A stretch of 51,166 bases of DNA, from contig JACTUB010000019.1 of the NCBI GenBank assembly GCA_015660885.1, forward strand, positions 1 through 51,166, in the 5' to 3' direction. Under the pieces are notes generated by a model. The model saw nothing but the letters and a program-made list of their open reading frames with translations, did not search any database and had not been told where the DNA came from. The DNA is from Methanoregulaceae archaeon. Its GTDB lineage: Archaea; Halobacteriota; Methanomicrobia; Methanomicrobiales; Methanospirillaceae. The position numbers were made by a program, and so were the translations under genes. Of this stretch, positions 35,480-43,123 are shown one piece after another. The stretch's first letter is position 1. The number at the start of each line of letters is the position of its first letter.

Positions 35480-35571
35480 CCTTATGGCCAAGTTAACAAT
35501 GCTTCATGATGCCAGATAAATAGCGAGCCTCGCCATGTGTTTCTGCTGGCAGATATCACTGGTCATAAGGG
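35479..35571. ncRNA. Nested inverted repeats, candidate structured RNA
   Basis: CCCTTATGGCCA (35479-35490) pairs with TGGTCATAAGGG (35560-35571) with one wobble or mismatch. Inside it, TGCCAG (35510-35515) pairs with CTGGCA (35546-35551), and at the tip GCGAGCCTCGC forms a perfect 5-bp hairpin. Three nested stems in 93 bp with no reading frame suggest a structured RNA or a small hairpin element. Confidence 0.4.
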
Positions 35572-35595
35572 TATTATACCTCTTATAATCTTAGA

Positions 35596-35832
35596 CTAAT
35601 CTTCAAAATCGAAGTCAATATTGGAAAAATCGGGGTCATTGTAATAATTTTCGCTATTTGCTTTGCGCTCATCCTCATCTAGGATAATCAAATAATCGCC
35701 ACGATAAAGTTCTTCCAAAGCGTTATATTCCTCATCACTAAGGTAAAAAGGGTCGTTTTCGTCAAACTTTGATTTTGTACAATCGCATGGATCAAATGGA
35801 GCTTCAATATCAGCGAGGCGTTTCATTTTCAT
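35596..35832 (-). CDS. Small acidic protein, unknown
   Basis: 78 residues, very rich in Asp/Glu, ending NIDFDFED, with a CDC near residue 16. Such acidic proteins can mimic DNA (as anti-restriction proteins do) or act as antitoxins, but there is no motif to decide. It is the last gene of element 1, about 50 bp from the inner end repeat. ATG 35832 or 35826 may be the start. Confidence 0.5.
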   Translation of the reverse strand: MKMKRLADIEAPFDPCDCTKSKFDENDPFYLSDEEYNALEELYRGDYLIILDEDERKANSENYYNDPDFSNIDFDFED

Positions 35833-35880
35833 AAATTAATAAATTTGATATCATCAAAGGAGATTAATATTCGCGCTCCT

Positions 35881-35941
35881 ACCAACCGTGACTTATCACC
35901 AACCGCGTGAGTTGCCGACCAACCGCTAACTTATCAGAACC
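35881..35941 (-). repeat. Element 1 right end: inner and outer repeats
   Basis: Outer repeat is the complement of 35918-35941 and begins GGTTCTGATAAGTTAGCGGT; inner copy is the complement of 35881-35898 (TGATAAGTCACGGTTGGT), 38 bp inward. A third partial copy (ACGCGGTTGGT) lies between. Confidence 0.85.
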
Positions 35942-35949
35942 CTTTTAGA
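35942..35949. repeat. 8-bp CTTTTAGA between the two elements
   Basis: Separates TATCAGAACC (35932-35941) from GGTTCTGATA (35950-35959), so the junction is a perfect 10-bp inverted repeat around the 8-mer. Confidence 0.85.
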
Positions 35950-36010
35950 GGTTCTGATAGGATCACGGGACTTGTACTAAAAAAAGATTGGCTGATAGAT
36001 CGCGGGACTT
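35950..36010 (+). repeat. Element 2 left end: outer and inner repeats
   Basis: Outer: starts GGTTCTGATAGGATCACGGG at 35950. Inner: TGATAGATCGCGGGACTT at 35993-36010, 38 bp after the outer TGATA. Confidence 0.85.
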
Positions 36011-36076
36011 TTTGCATTGATAAGCACATAAAATCTAGTCTTTGGATCGGTTTCTAGAAAATGCGACAGGCTGCGG

Positions 36077-37681
36077 TTGAATGAACAGAATTATTCGATA
36101 GTTATAAAAGTAAAAACTAATGGAATTCTCATTTTCACACCATGCATTGGGAGCTTTAATAATTCAACTGCGTATTTTATAACAATGGTAATCACTAGCA
36201 TATGTCATATAATAGAAACCAATAGGGAACAACAACAATATGACATAACCGTAAAAGTGGTTGGTAATGTTTCAAAAGGTTATTACAACAATATGAAACA
36301 ATGGGGAGTATTAGCAGACAATTCTGGAATGATCCGGTTCACTAGTTGGGTAAATTTTAATGGTGCTGATATTGAGCCAAACGTTTGGTATGAAATTCAT
36401 AATGCCAGATATAGATACAACAATTTCACCCCCAATTTAATACTAGACTCGCAAACTTCCGCAACGAAACTCCATTCTGATGAAGTTATCGAGGAATTAG
36501 ATCCGATTGAATTTGATTATAATTTACCATATCAAATTGTCAGAGTAAGGGGCATTTGTTTAAGAATAAACCCACATGCATATCCAAACATAAAACAAAA
36601 AGGCTGGATTGGAAACGCAGAGCAATTTGAAATGCCTTTCACCATGTTTAATTCAGGTGGGCACACCTCTCTCGAAGTAGGCAAAATTTACGATATTCAA
36701 TATGCTAGTGTCGAATATTTTCACGATAAAAGAGAATTATATGTTGATTGCGCCCAAATCTCCGAGATACCTCCACAAGATTATTCTATTGATTCAATAT
36801 CTCCATTTTTTGAAATTGATCACTCGGTAACTAATGCCCAATCTAAACGGATATTTCCGCATATCTATTCAACAGCGCAATCAATCTGTGGGCTATCACC
36901 TGAAATGATCGAAGAAAAAGTTCAACTCCCCCTAATTGCTGCACGGATGAATTATGAACAAATGATGATTATTGATTATACGAATCGTACAAATCAATTA
37001 GCGTACATGTTTGGATATTTTCCATACTATATCGAGCTTATTCGTGAAGTATTCAGCTTCATCCCAAAAGGTGACCTGGACCGAATAATTAGGCAAGGGT
37101 TAAAAGTTAATTTTTATGGATGTGGACCTACTCCAGAATTACTTGGTTTCATCCGTTTTATTTCGGAAAAATACCCTGGAATAAATCAAATTCAAGCGAC
37201 GTTTATTGATGGGAACAGTTGGCATCCTTGGAGATCCTGTGTTATCAATAATATCTCAAAAGAATATTGGAATGGTAAGATCGTGCCTACCGAAGTAGAA
37301 GACGATCTTCTTAATCTCCCCAGTTCACACCTAGAATTAATCGCAGATGCAGATATCCATTGTATTCAAAATGTTTGTTCTGATTTGATGAAACGAGTTG
37401 CTACTGAAAGAGTCGTAAATTGGCTAACGTCCATATATCGCACTTCCAAAACAAATTCTTTGATGGCTGTGATTGATATCCATTATTCCTCTATTCGCAC
37501 TTTATTGTTTGATCCAACCGTAGAGAGAATAAAAAACATCCATAACGACGCAAAAATATTTACTTCAACCTCGTTTCGCCAAGCGAATTTAGATTTCGTT
37601 CCATCAATGATTGATTTACCAACAAAACGGCAATCTAATGGCTATCGATATATGGCAATCATAAAGAATCGCGGTGATTAG
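36077..37681 (+). CDS. OB-fold protein with Rossmann (methyltransferase-like) C-terminal domain
   Basis: Up to 534 residues; the first ~45 residues look weakly coding, so a later start is possible. Residues ~55-120 (YDITVKVVGNVSKGYYNNMK, GVLADNSGMIRFTSWVNF) closely follow the OB-fold of archaeal RPA, and a second OB-like unit follows at ~150-230. From ~355 a Rossmann-like unit appears with LKVNFYGCGPTPELLGFIRF, like the SAM loop of a methyltransferase, and an acidic residue after the next strand (ATFIDGN). I do not know this combination. Its stop is directly followed by the ATG of the DUF1848 gene, so they are a two-gene unit. It could bind single-stranded nucleic acid and modify it; this is inference. 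Confidence 0.65.
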   Translation: MNEQNYSIVIKVKTNGILIFTPCIGSFNNSTAYFITMVITSICHIIETNREQQQYDITVKVVGNVSKGYYNNMKQWGVLADNSGMIRFTSWVNFNGADIEPNVWYEIHNARYRYNNFTPNLILDSQTSATKLHSDEVIEELDPIEFDYNLPYQIVRVRGICLRINPHAYPNIKQKGWIGNAEQFEMPFTMFNSGGHTSLEVGKIYDIQYASVEYFHDKRELYVDCAQISEIPPQDYSIDSISPFFEIDHSVTNAQSKRIFPHIYSTAQSICGLSPEMIEEKVQLPLIAARMNYEQMMIIDYTNRTNQLAYMFGYFPYYIELIREVFSFIPKGDLDRIIRQGLKVNFYGCGPTPELLGFIRFISEKYPGINQIQATFIDGNSWHPWRSCVINNISKEYWNGKIVPTEVEDDLLNLPSSHLELIADADIHCIQNVCSDLMKRVATERVVNWLTSIYRTSKTNSLMAVIDIHYSSIRTLLFDPTVERIKNIHNDAKIFTSTSFRQANLDFVPSMIDLPTKRQSNGYRYMAIIKNRGD

Positions 37682-38758
37682 ATGCCCTCTAAATTATTAT
37701 TTGATAGAAGCTCAGAAAGCTCAGAGACTGAGGCTTTTAAAGGTACTGACGGGTCTAAATTAGATTATCAAAACGTTATTAGTCCAATAATAATATCTGC
37801 AAGTCGAGCAACCGATATCCCGAAATGGTATGCAGATTGGTTTATTAATAGATTAAAAAAGGGATATCTCATATGGGTAAACCCCTTTAATCAAAATTAT
37901 CGCCAAAAAGTTTCTTTCGATAAAGTTCAGGTTGTCGTATTCTGGAGTAAAGATCCGAAACCTTTAATGAAATACCTTGATTTTATAGACTCTCAAAAAA
38001 TAGGTTATTATTTTCAATTCACGTTAAATGATTATGAGAAAGAGGGCTTGGAGCCAAAATTACCTTCATTAGAGTCAAGAATTCAGACGTTTATTGCGCT
38101 CTCAGAAAAAATTGGGAGAGAGAAAGTAATCTGGAGATTCGATCCATTAATATTGTCTGATTCATTAAGTGTTCAAGAGTTATTATCAAGGATTGAAAAA
38201 ATAGGCAGTCAAATCAGCAATTATACTGAAAAATTAGTGATTAGTTTTGTCGATATCGATGAATATAATCTAGTAAAAAAGAGACTTCAAAAAAAGGATA
38301 TGAGTTATCGCGAATTCTCATCTAAAGAGAAACTTGAAATCATCAAGGGGTTGAATAATCTGAACAAAAAATGGGGTATTACTATTGCTACTTGTGCAGA
38401 GGATTGGCCCCCAGACATTCCTTTTCAAGACTATAACATAATTCCCAATCGGTGCATAGATGATGGATTATTGAAGCGACTGTTTCCAAAAAATCAAAAA
38501 TTAATGGAATTTTTAGGGGTTGAACGCTGTTATCAAACACCATTATTTGAGAATCTTCCCCAGAGAGAGAATCCTTTAAAGGATAAGAGTCAGCGAGAAA
38601 AATGTGGCTGCATTTTAAGTAAGGATATTGGGCAATATGAAACCTGCATGCATCTTTGTACTTATTGTTATGCGAACAAATGGGACAAGAAAGTTAGAAA
38701 TCGATACGATAGATACTGTCAAGGTAATCAATCTGAGGAGTCAATAGCCGATTACTAA
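37682..38758 (+). CDS. DUF1848 family protein
   Basis: 358 residues. The N-terminal IIISASRATDIPKWYADWF, then VNPFNQNYRQKVSF, VVFWSKDPKP and the WRFDPL box are typical for DUF1848. The C-terminus has CGCILSKDIGQYETCMHLCT followed by YCYAN, a Cys cluster that may bind a Fe-S cluster or Zn. The family looks like a distant radical-SAM or photolyase-like TIM-barrel group, but its reaction is not established. It begins one base after the stop of the OB-fold/Rossmann gene, which suggests a joint nucleic-acid modification or repair system carried by the element. Confidence 0.8.
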   Translation: MPSKLLFDRSSESSETEAFKGTDGSKLDYQNVISPIIISASRATDIPKWYADWFINRLKKGYLIWVNPFNQNYRQKVSFDKVQVVVFWSKDPKPLMKYLDFIDSQKIGYYFQFTLNDYEKEGLEPKLPSLESRIQTFIALSEKIGREKVIWRFDPLILSDSLSVQELLSRIEKIGSQISNYTEKLVISFVDIDEYNLVKKRLQKKDMSYREFSSKEKLEIIKGLNNLNKKWGITIATCAEDWPPDIPFQDYNIIPNRCIDDGLLKRLFPKNQKLMEFLGVERCYQTPLFENLPQRENPLKDKSQREKCGCILSKDIGQYETCMHLCTYCYANKWDKKVRNRYDRYCQGNQSEESIADY

Positions 38759-38780
38759 AAAAACTTGTTTTCGAATTTCC

Positions 38781-38804
38781 GGTTCTGATGCGTTGGAGGT
38801 TGAT
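38781..38804 (+). repeat. Degenerate element-end-like repeat
   Basis: GGTTCTGATGCGTTGGAGGT and four more bases resemble the element 1 end, but there is no inner copy at 38 bp and no CTTTTAGA flank. Together with TATCAGAAC at 43070-43078 it may mark a decayed element nested in element 2. Confidence 0.35.
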
Positions 38805-38889
38805 CCGCGCAAAATTCGGATATAACCAACATCAAAATCAAAATGAAAATTATAAATCTTCTTATATGGAGAATAGAATTGGCATATCT

Positions 38890-39027
38890 ATGGTGACATA
38901 TTATCGAACATGGGAGGAAGCCAATTCAAAAAGACAAAAATGGGATAGGATTTATTACCGGCCGGGGCCAGGGTATGGATATTATATCGTACGACCAAAG
39001 AGACCTGCCCGTTGGGGATTTTTTTAG
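38890..39027 (+). CDS. Small aromatic protein, unknown
   Basis: About 45 residues from ATG 38890 (MVTYYRTWEEANSKRQKWDR), rich in Tyr/Trp/Arg/Gly and ending with a basic RPKRPARWGFF tail. ATG 38866 is an alternative start; the longer frame to 38788 overlaps the degenerate repeat. A TTATAAAT near 38848 may be its TATA box. It lies 6 bp before the next gene. No family recognised. Confidence 0.45.
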   Translation: MVTYYRTWEEANSKRQKWDRIYYRPGPGYGYYIVRPKRPARWGFF

Positions 39028-39033
39028 ATTTAA

Positions 39034-39513
39034 ATGCCTAACTACGACGATTTCTTATATCTATATTCATCATATGTTGACGTTAGAAATATTTTATCGT
39101 ATGACGATATAAATAAAAACATTGCAATTTTAAAAAACCGAGTGGAATCTGCCAGATCGTTTACAGAAAAAGACGAAGAAATATTTTATTCATTAATTCA
39201 AGAAAACTGGAAGCGTGCTTTACTGGAAATATCTTCTTTTATGATAAACAGAATTAATCGTAGAATCACAAGGGGGCAGACTTTTTCTGATAATTTAGAA
39301 GAAATCGCTATATTAAAAAATAAGAGTCAAAATAAATTACTTTTAGATGAATATTTTGAAATCAATGAGAATCTTGAGAAAATAAGAAATAGAATTGAAG
39401 AAAAAATCGGTGCTGAAAAGTTTAATGTTTGGATTGCATTAGCGGGTGTTGGATTAGGATTTGTTTTAGGTTTACTTGGAGGTTATTTATTAAAGATATG
39501 GGGTGTTTGTTAA
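39034..39513 (+). CDS. Helical protein with C-terminal membrane anchor
   Basis: 159 residues. About 1-130 are charged and helical, with coiled-coil-like stretches (NENLEKIRNRIEEKIGAEK), and the last ~25 residues are one glycine-rich hydrophobic helix (ALAGVGLGFVLGLLGGYLL). The topology suggests a soluble cytoplasmic domain tethered to the membrane. It follows the small aromatic protein closely and ends 3 bp before the transposase stop (convergent). Function unknown. Confidence 0.6.
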   Translation: MPNYDDFLYLYSSYVDVRNILSYDDINKNIAILKNRVESARSFTEKDEEIFYSLIQENWKRALLEISSFMINRINRRITRGQTFSDNLEEIAILKNKSQNKLLLDEYFEINENLEKIRNRIEEKIGAEKFNVWIALAGVGLGFVLGLLGGYLLKIWGVC

Positions 39514-39516
39514 AAT

Positions 39517-40710
39517 CTATTTTCCGCTCGCCAATCCGATCATCGTTTCCCACCTATTCCCCATCAGATTTATCGGGATATTTGCCATTTGTGCCGGCGT
39601 TAAACCTCCGATTCCCTGATGTGGGCGGATATAGTTGTAATATATCTGCATCCCAGTTACGAACTCGGTTGCAGCCATTTCAGTATCCAGACTTCGCATA
39701 ACCTTGGTGCGCTCTCGGAATGTACCGTTTAATCGTTCAAGGATGTTATTATTCGGCTTGGTTTCAAAATCTTTCAGTCGGACATGAGGGTTCTGAACGC
39801 GATCATTCAATCCATAGAACTCTGCCTTGATTGCCTCTTTGTAGGCCGGTAGTCCGTCGGTTACGATTGCATCCGGCTTAACATCGGTTACTTCCTTTGC
39901 TCTCTTCAATGGCTTACGAGCATCCTTAACATACCTTGTCTCAGTAACCTGACACGCGAGGAGGTATCGAGTTTTTGAATCCATCAGGTTCCAGATCCAT
40001 TCATAGTATTTCTTCTTGCCTTCTTTTTTAATGAATACCGTCGTTTCATCGCAGTGCCATATATTTCCGACATCGGCCTTGTATTTCTCTGAGTACTGGG
40101 AGAGGAGTTTCAGGTATTTCTTGATCCAGTCTAGGATTGTTGGCTGTGCCACGCTTGTATTTTCAAATTGTTTCAGGTGGTCAGCGATCTTCCTCTGAGA
40201 AAGTCCCTTAAAGTAAAGGTCAAGAGTGAGCGTAATCGTCTTTGGGCTGAACTTCATCCGGCAAAATCCTTTATCGATGACGAAACGGTAACCGCATTCA
40301 TTACACCCATATCTCTGAACAGTTCCGTAACCATTCTTTCTTATTCCACGCTTTACGACATTCGCACTCTTGCAGGCCGGGCAGGCAACCTTCTGTTCAG
40401 TTTCTTCGATATGAGCTGGCGTACTTTTTTCTTTTACGTCTCCAGCTATTTTTAGGGATAGTTGAACGGCGTGAATATGTTTACAGATAACATTTCGCGT
40501 TGTATGATCTGGGCAGGTGCATATCCAGGACGGCGGATCGTGCATTCTGGCTTTGCGGTCTTTCGGGAATGTCCGGATGACTTGGTAATATGCATCCTTT
40601 GACTGTGATCGTACATCCCATTCGTTCTTGCCGGTTTGGATGATGGTATCCGGCTGGGACAGGATTGCGAGTCCCCTTAATTCTCGCGGATTGGTTATTT
40701 GTCGGATCAT
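39517..40710 (-). CDS. SWIM-zinc-finger DDE transposase (IS6/IS240-like), element 2 copy
   Basis: 397 residues from ATG 40710, the same start as in the first copy; GTG 40716 is possible. Same order of domains as 28313-29500: SWIM finger (CTCPDHTTRNVICKHIH), Zn ribbon (CPACKSANVV, YGCNECGY), HTH (FKGLSQRKIADHLKQF), and the DDE residues in WHCDETTVF, TDGLPAY and NNILERLNG. The proteins are mostly identical in the catalytic half and differ more in the Zn ribbon, which fits the difference between the end repeats of the two elements. No inverted repeats flank the gene itself. Confidence 0.9.
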   Translation of the reverse strand: MIRQITNPRELRGLAILSQPDTIIQTGKNEWDVRSQSKDAYYQVIRTFPKDRKARMHDPPSWICTCPDHTTRNVICKHIHAVQLSLKIAGDVKEKSTPAHIEETEQKVACPACKSANVVKRGIRKNGYGTVQRYGCNECGYRFVIDKGFCRMKFSPKTITLTLDLYFKGLSQRKIADHLKQFENTSVAQPTILDWIKKYLKLLSQYSEKYKADVGNIWHCDETTVFIKKEGKKKYYEWIWNLMDSKTRYLLACQVTETRYVKDARKPLKRAKEVTDVKPDAIVTDGLPAYKEAIKAEFYGLNDRVQNPHVRLKDFETKPNNNILERLNGTFRERTKVMRSLDTEMAATEFVTGMQIYYNYIRPHQGIGGLTPAQMANIPINLMGNRWETMIGLASGK

Positions 40711-40846
40711 TTTCACTCACTCTCTTGTGTATCTTAATGTAGTTATTATACGTTATAATACATATTTATACACTATAAACCTTTCGTTGCCGACGTAATT
40801 AGAAAGTATTAAATTGGCAAAAGGCGTATTCATATCTTAGATTTAT

Positions 40847-40990
40847 ATGAACCAAATACATTCTGCTACGTTGAAAGTAATCCAAGGTGGAAGGATTACG
40901 ATACCGACTGAGGTAAGAGAACTGGAAAATATCCAAGAAGGAGATTACGTGAGGATTACAATCGAAAAAGTCGAACGACAGCAAAAATAA
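40847..40990 (+). CDS. 47-residue AbrB-like DNA-binding protein
   Basis: Encodes MNQIHSATLKVIQGGRITIP and then a TEVRELENIQEGDYVRI segment, a complete AbrB/SpoVT swapped-hairpin domain. It is divergent from the transposase gene across a 136-bp AT-rich gap, the same place where element 1 carries its 48-residue Zn-ribbon gene. It may control the transposase or act as an antitoxin. Confidence 0.65.
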   Translation: MNQIHSATLKVIQGGRITIPTEVRELENIQEGDYVRITIEKVERQQK

Positions 40991-41033
40991 CGAAACGAAT
41001 TGAAATTCTATTTTGAGTAAATTTGTGTAAAAC

Positions 41034-41075
41034 TTTTTATATAATTTATGTAAATATGTACCACATATGAGGTAC
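41034..41075 (+). promoter_or_regulatory. TATA box and GTACC/GGTAC operator of the HTH-unknown pair
   Basis: TTTTTATATAATTTA (about 41034-41046) is followed by GTACC (41058-41062), 8 bp, GGTAC (41071-41075). The inverted repeat lies at the expected transcription start and would suit autorepression by the HTH protein. GAGGT (41069-41073), 7 bases before ATG 41081, is the likely ribosome binding site and overlaps the right half. Confidence 0.5.
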
Positions 41076-41080
41076 TCACC

Positions 41081-41650
41081 ATGACCACAGATTCAACCCC
41101 AAAAGATTTGGGTCATTTTACATTATCCGATCTTGAGAACGATAATTGTTTCAATCTGGAACCTCACGATCTAAAAAAAATTAACGAACAAAGAAAATAT
41201 CTAAGTCCGGATGCACGGGAATTAGTCACTAGAAATACAATAAGAAATATTGTTAAAAATCTTGGGTTAAATGGGATTACCGTATCAGAAATTGCAAAAC
41301 TATCCGGTCTTGATAGGAGAGCCATTCAGAAACATCTTGATAAGTTAAATGGTTTGCGAGAAGTTTATTCTCAAAAAAGAAGTGGGAATCTTGTGCACTA
41401 TTTCCCTAATGGGAAACCCTTGCATCAAATCGGATTAATTCGTGTTGGAGACGAAAATCCGTTTTTAGATATAACAATCGCTCAAGGTCAAAGGGACTCA
41501 TTGTATTTTTATATCGTCGAGAAAGGTTATTCCATTCTTGATGGTGAGGTGTCCGAAGGGGCGGTAATGTTACCTGTCGAAAAATTGGATTATTTTATAG
41601 AGGCACTAAAGGAACTAAAACAAAATTGCGAGGTAATGAAGTATGGATGA
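41081..41650 (+). CDS. HTH regulator paired with a large unknown gene
   Basis: 189 residues. Residues about 50-110 form a winged helix (NGITVSEIAKLSGLDRRAIQ, KHLDKLNGLREVYSQK), and the C-terminal ~80 residues are a small alpha/beta domain (DENPFLDITIAQGQRDSLYF). A TATA box and a GTACC-N8-GGTAC inverted repeat precede it. Its stop overlaps the next gene by 8 bp, so it is the regulator or partner of that gene. Confidence 0.7.
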   Translation: MTTDSTPKDLGHFTLSDLENDNCFNLEPHDLKKINEQRKYLSPDARELVTRNTIRNIVKNLGLNGITVSEIAKLSGLDRRAIQKHLDKLNGLREVYSQKRSGNLVHYFPNGKPLHQIGLIRVGDENPFLDITIAQGQRDSLYFYIVEKGYSILDGEVSEGAVMLPVEKLDYFIEALKELKQNCEVMKYG

Positions 41651-43046
41651 GATTGCGATTCAAACTCCCTCTTTAAGGTATGACAATCCTTCAAAAACTG
41701 CGACGAGCTTTAAAGTTGGCAACTCATTTTATCCGGCGCCTGCGTATATCCCCGAGATCAAAGGTGAGGAAGATCTTACTGTATTACTCGAAAATATGCA
41801 TGTAATTCCTGCCGGTAATCCGATATTAATTCCGGCAAATCGGTGGGCAAATTTGGTTCAACCATTATATTTCCAAAAAAGATTGATTGGTAGCAATCCG
41901 ATTCAAGACTTCATCCAAAATTATTCTTTAATTTTCTACGATCCTCCGGAATTTTTTAAAGGAATTTATGGAGAGGATCTACTTGAGTATGCACTTTCTG
42001 GGAGGCCCGAAAATAAAAAGAGTTTTAAAGTAAAATTAAAAAATAAGGATTTAAAGGGTGCAATGGCTTTAATTCCCCCATTTTTTCAACCATTTGTCGA
42101 AGCCCAATTACTTACGATTAGCAAAGCCTTGGATATTCAAACAGATATAAAACGTAATGGTGATGTATATCGGGCGTGGCTTGATCCCAGAATAAGTGAT
42201 TATTATCGAACTTATATTACAAATAATGTAAAAATGGCTTTAAAATCTCCTAACTCCACAATTATTCCACCAGTCCCACAACTGAGAAAAGATACTCCCG
42301 ATAGTATAAAAAGAAGGATTCTCTCGTCTAACAGGGCAACATCAAGAATTTGCTATGAAACGAAAGAAGAAAATAGACAAATATTCCCGTATTTCCATCT
42401 TTATATCGATTTAAATATATTTGATAACGATGATCAGAATAATCAAAATACTGTATTTTCATTATTAAACGATGGAATAACTCATAAAACTTATAATAAT
42501 TATTCCGGTGTCGCGCTTACGTTAGTAGGCTATGAGAGTTCGTTAGACAAATACAGATCCAATCAGCTGAAAAATTTTATATCTGAAATTGTTAATATAT
42601 GCCACGAAAAAACGCCGTCATTACCAGTTATTTTACTTAGATCCTCGTGGTATGGACTATATTTTGCCGATTATGGAATCCAGGCATTTAGCTCATTATT
42701 AAATGGAAATCTAAAATATAGCCAGGGTTCTGGTGGAACGATCTCTCCAAATGATCGATTCGGGAAAGTCCCTATAATCGATCTATGTATTGATGTCGAT
42801 ATTGAATATGTAAAAAATCATCTTTCGGAATTAGACGAATTTCCGCAAGTAGAGGGATTACCAACAATTCCACAACCAGAGTATTTTAAGAACGAGATGC
42901 TTTGGCGAACGAAATTCTCAAAACCCCTGAGGTTAATCCATATAGAGGAGGGGAAACGTATACGCAAATCGACATTAGAGGGAACAATAAATCCATCAAA
43001 ACACTATTTCTCCAAATCTAAACATAGATACTTACAAGATCTCTAA
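41643..43046 (+). CDS. Large protein of unknown function, coupled to an HTH gene
   Basis: 467 residues. The predicted pattern alternates strands and helices (e.g. GVALTLVGYESSL, VILLRSSWYGLYFADYGIQA, VPIIDLCIDVDIEYVKNHL), as in an alpha/beta barrel. The central part has polar, conserved-looking clusters (SSNRATSRICYE; SGGTISPNDRFGK). I recognise no family; a distant link to tRNA-transglycosylase-like barrels occurred to me but is not supported by a clear motif. No membrane segment. Translationally coupled with the upstream HTH gene, it is probably the effector of a two-gene accessory system. Confidence 0.6.
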   Translation: MDEIAIQTPSLRYDNPSKTATSFKVGNSFYPAPAYIPEIKGEEDLTVLLENMHVIPAGNPILIPANRWANLVQPLYFQKRLIGSNPIQDFIQNYSLIFYDPPEFFKGIYGEDLLEYALSGRPENKKSFKVKLKNKDLKGAMALIPPFFQPFVEAQLLTISKALDIQTDIKRNGDVYRAWLDPRISDYYRTYITNNVKMALKSPNSTIIPPVPQLRKDTPDSIKRRILSSNRATSRICYETKEENRQIFPYFHLYIDLNIFDNDDQNNQNTVFSLLNDGITHKTYNNYSGVALTLVGYESSLDKYRSNQLKNFISEIVNICHEKTPSLPVILLRSSWYGLYFADYGIQAFSSLLNGNLKYSQGSGGTISPNDRFGKVPIIDLCIDVDIEYVKNHLSELDEFPQVEGLPTIPQPEYFKNEMLWRTKFSKPLRLIHIEEGKRIRKSTLEGTINPSKHYFSKSKHRYLQDL

Positions 43047-43069
43047 CTTTTGAGCGATCAGCCACGCCA

Positions 43070-43078
43070 TATCAGAAC
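43070..43078 (-). repeat. Degenerate element-end-like repeat (right-hand orientation)
   Basis: TATCAGAAC followed by TTTTT, like the right ends of the elements but without the last C of the repeat or an inner copy. It lies just after the unknown gene. Confidence 0.3.
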
Positions 43079-43123
43079 TTTTTGGGAGATTAAATATCTC
43101 CCCAACTAAAGAAATAATCCAAT

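Larger units (their letters stand above)
24959..35941. mobile_element. Element 1: cargo transposon with SWIM-DDE transposase
   Basis: A 10,983-bp unit bounded by terminal inverted repeats: 24959-24982 and the complement of 35918-35941 agree in 22 of 24 bases. A related inner repeat follows at each end (25002-25019 and 35881-35898), spaced exactly 38 bp from the outer one. It is flanked by CTTTTAGA on both sides and is more AT-rich than the surrounding core genes. It contains one transposase gene (28313-29500). Cargo: an unknown gene plus PIN-like gene, Fic, a BcgI-like R-M pair, an AbrB-like gene plus methyltransferase, and small proteins. That the transposase acts on these ends is an inference. 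Confidence 0.8.

Noticed and set aside
35881..36010. CRISPR-like array
   Set aside because: The repeats are few, degenerate, occur in both orientations and have the fixed 38-bp spacing of transposon ends; no cas genes are present.
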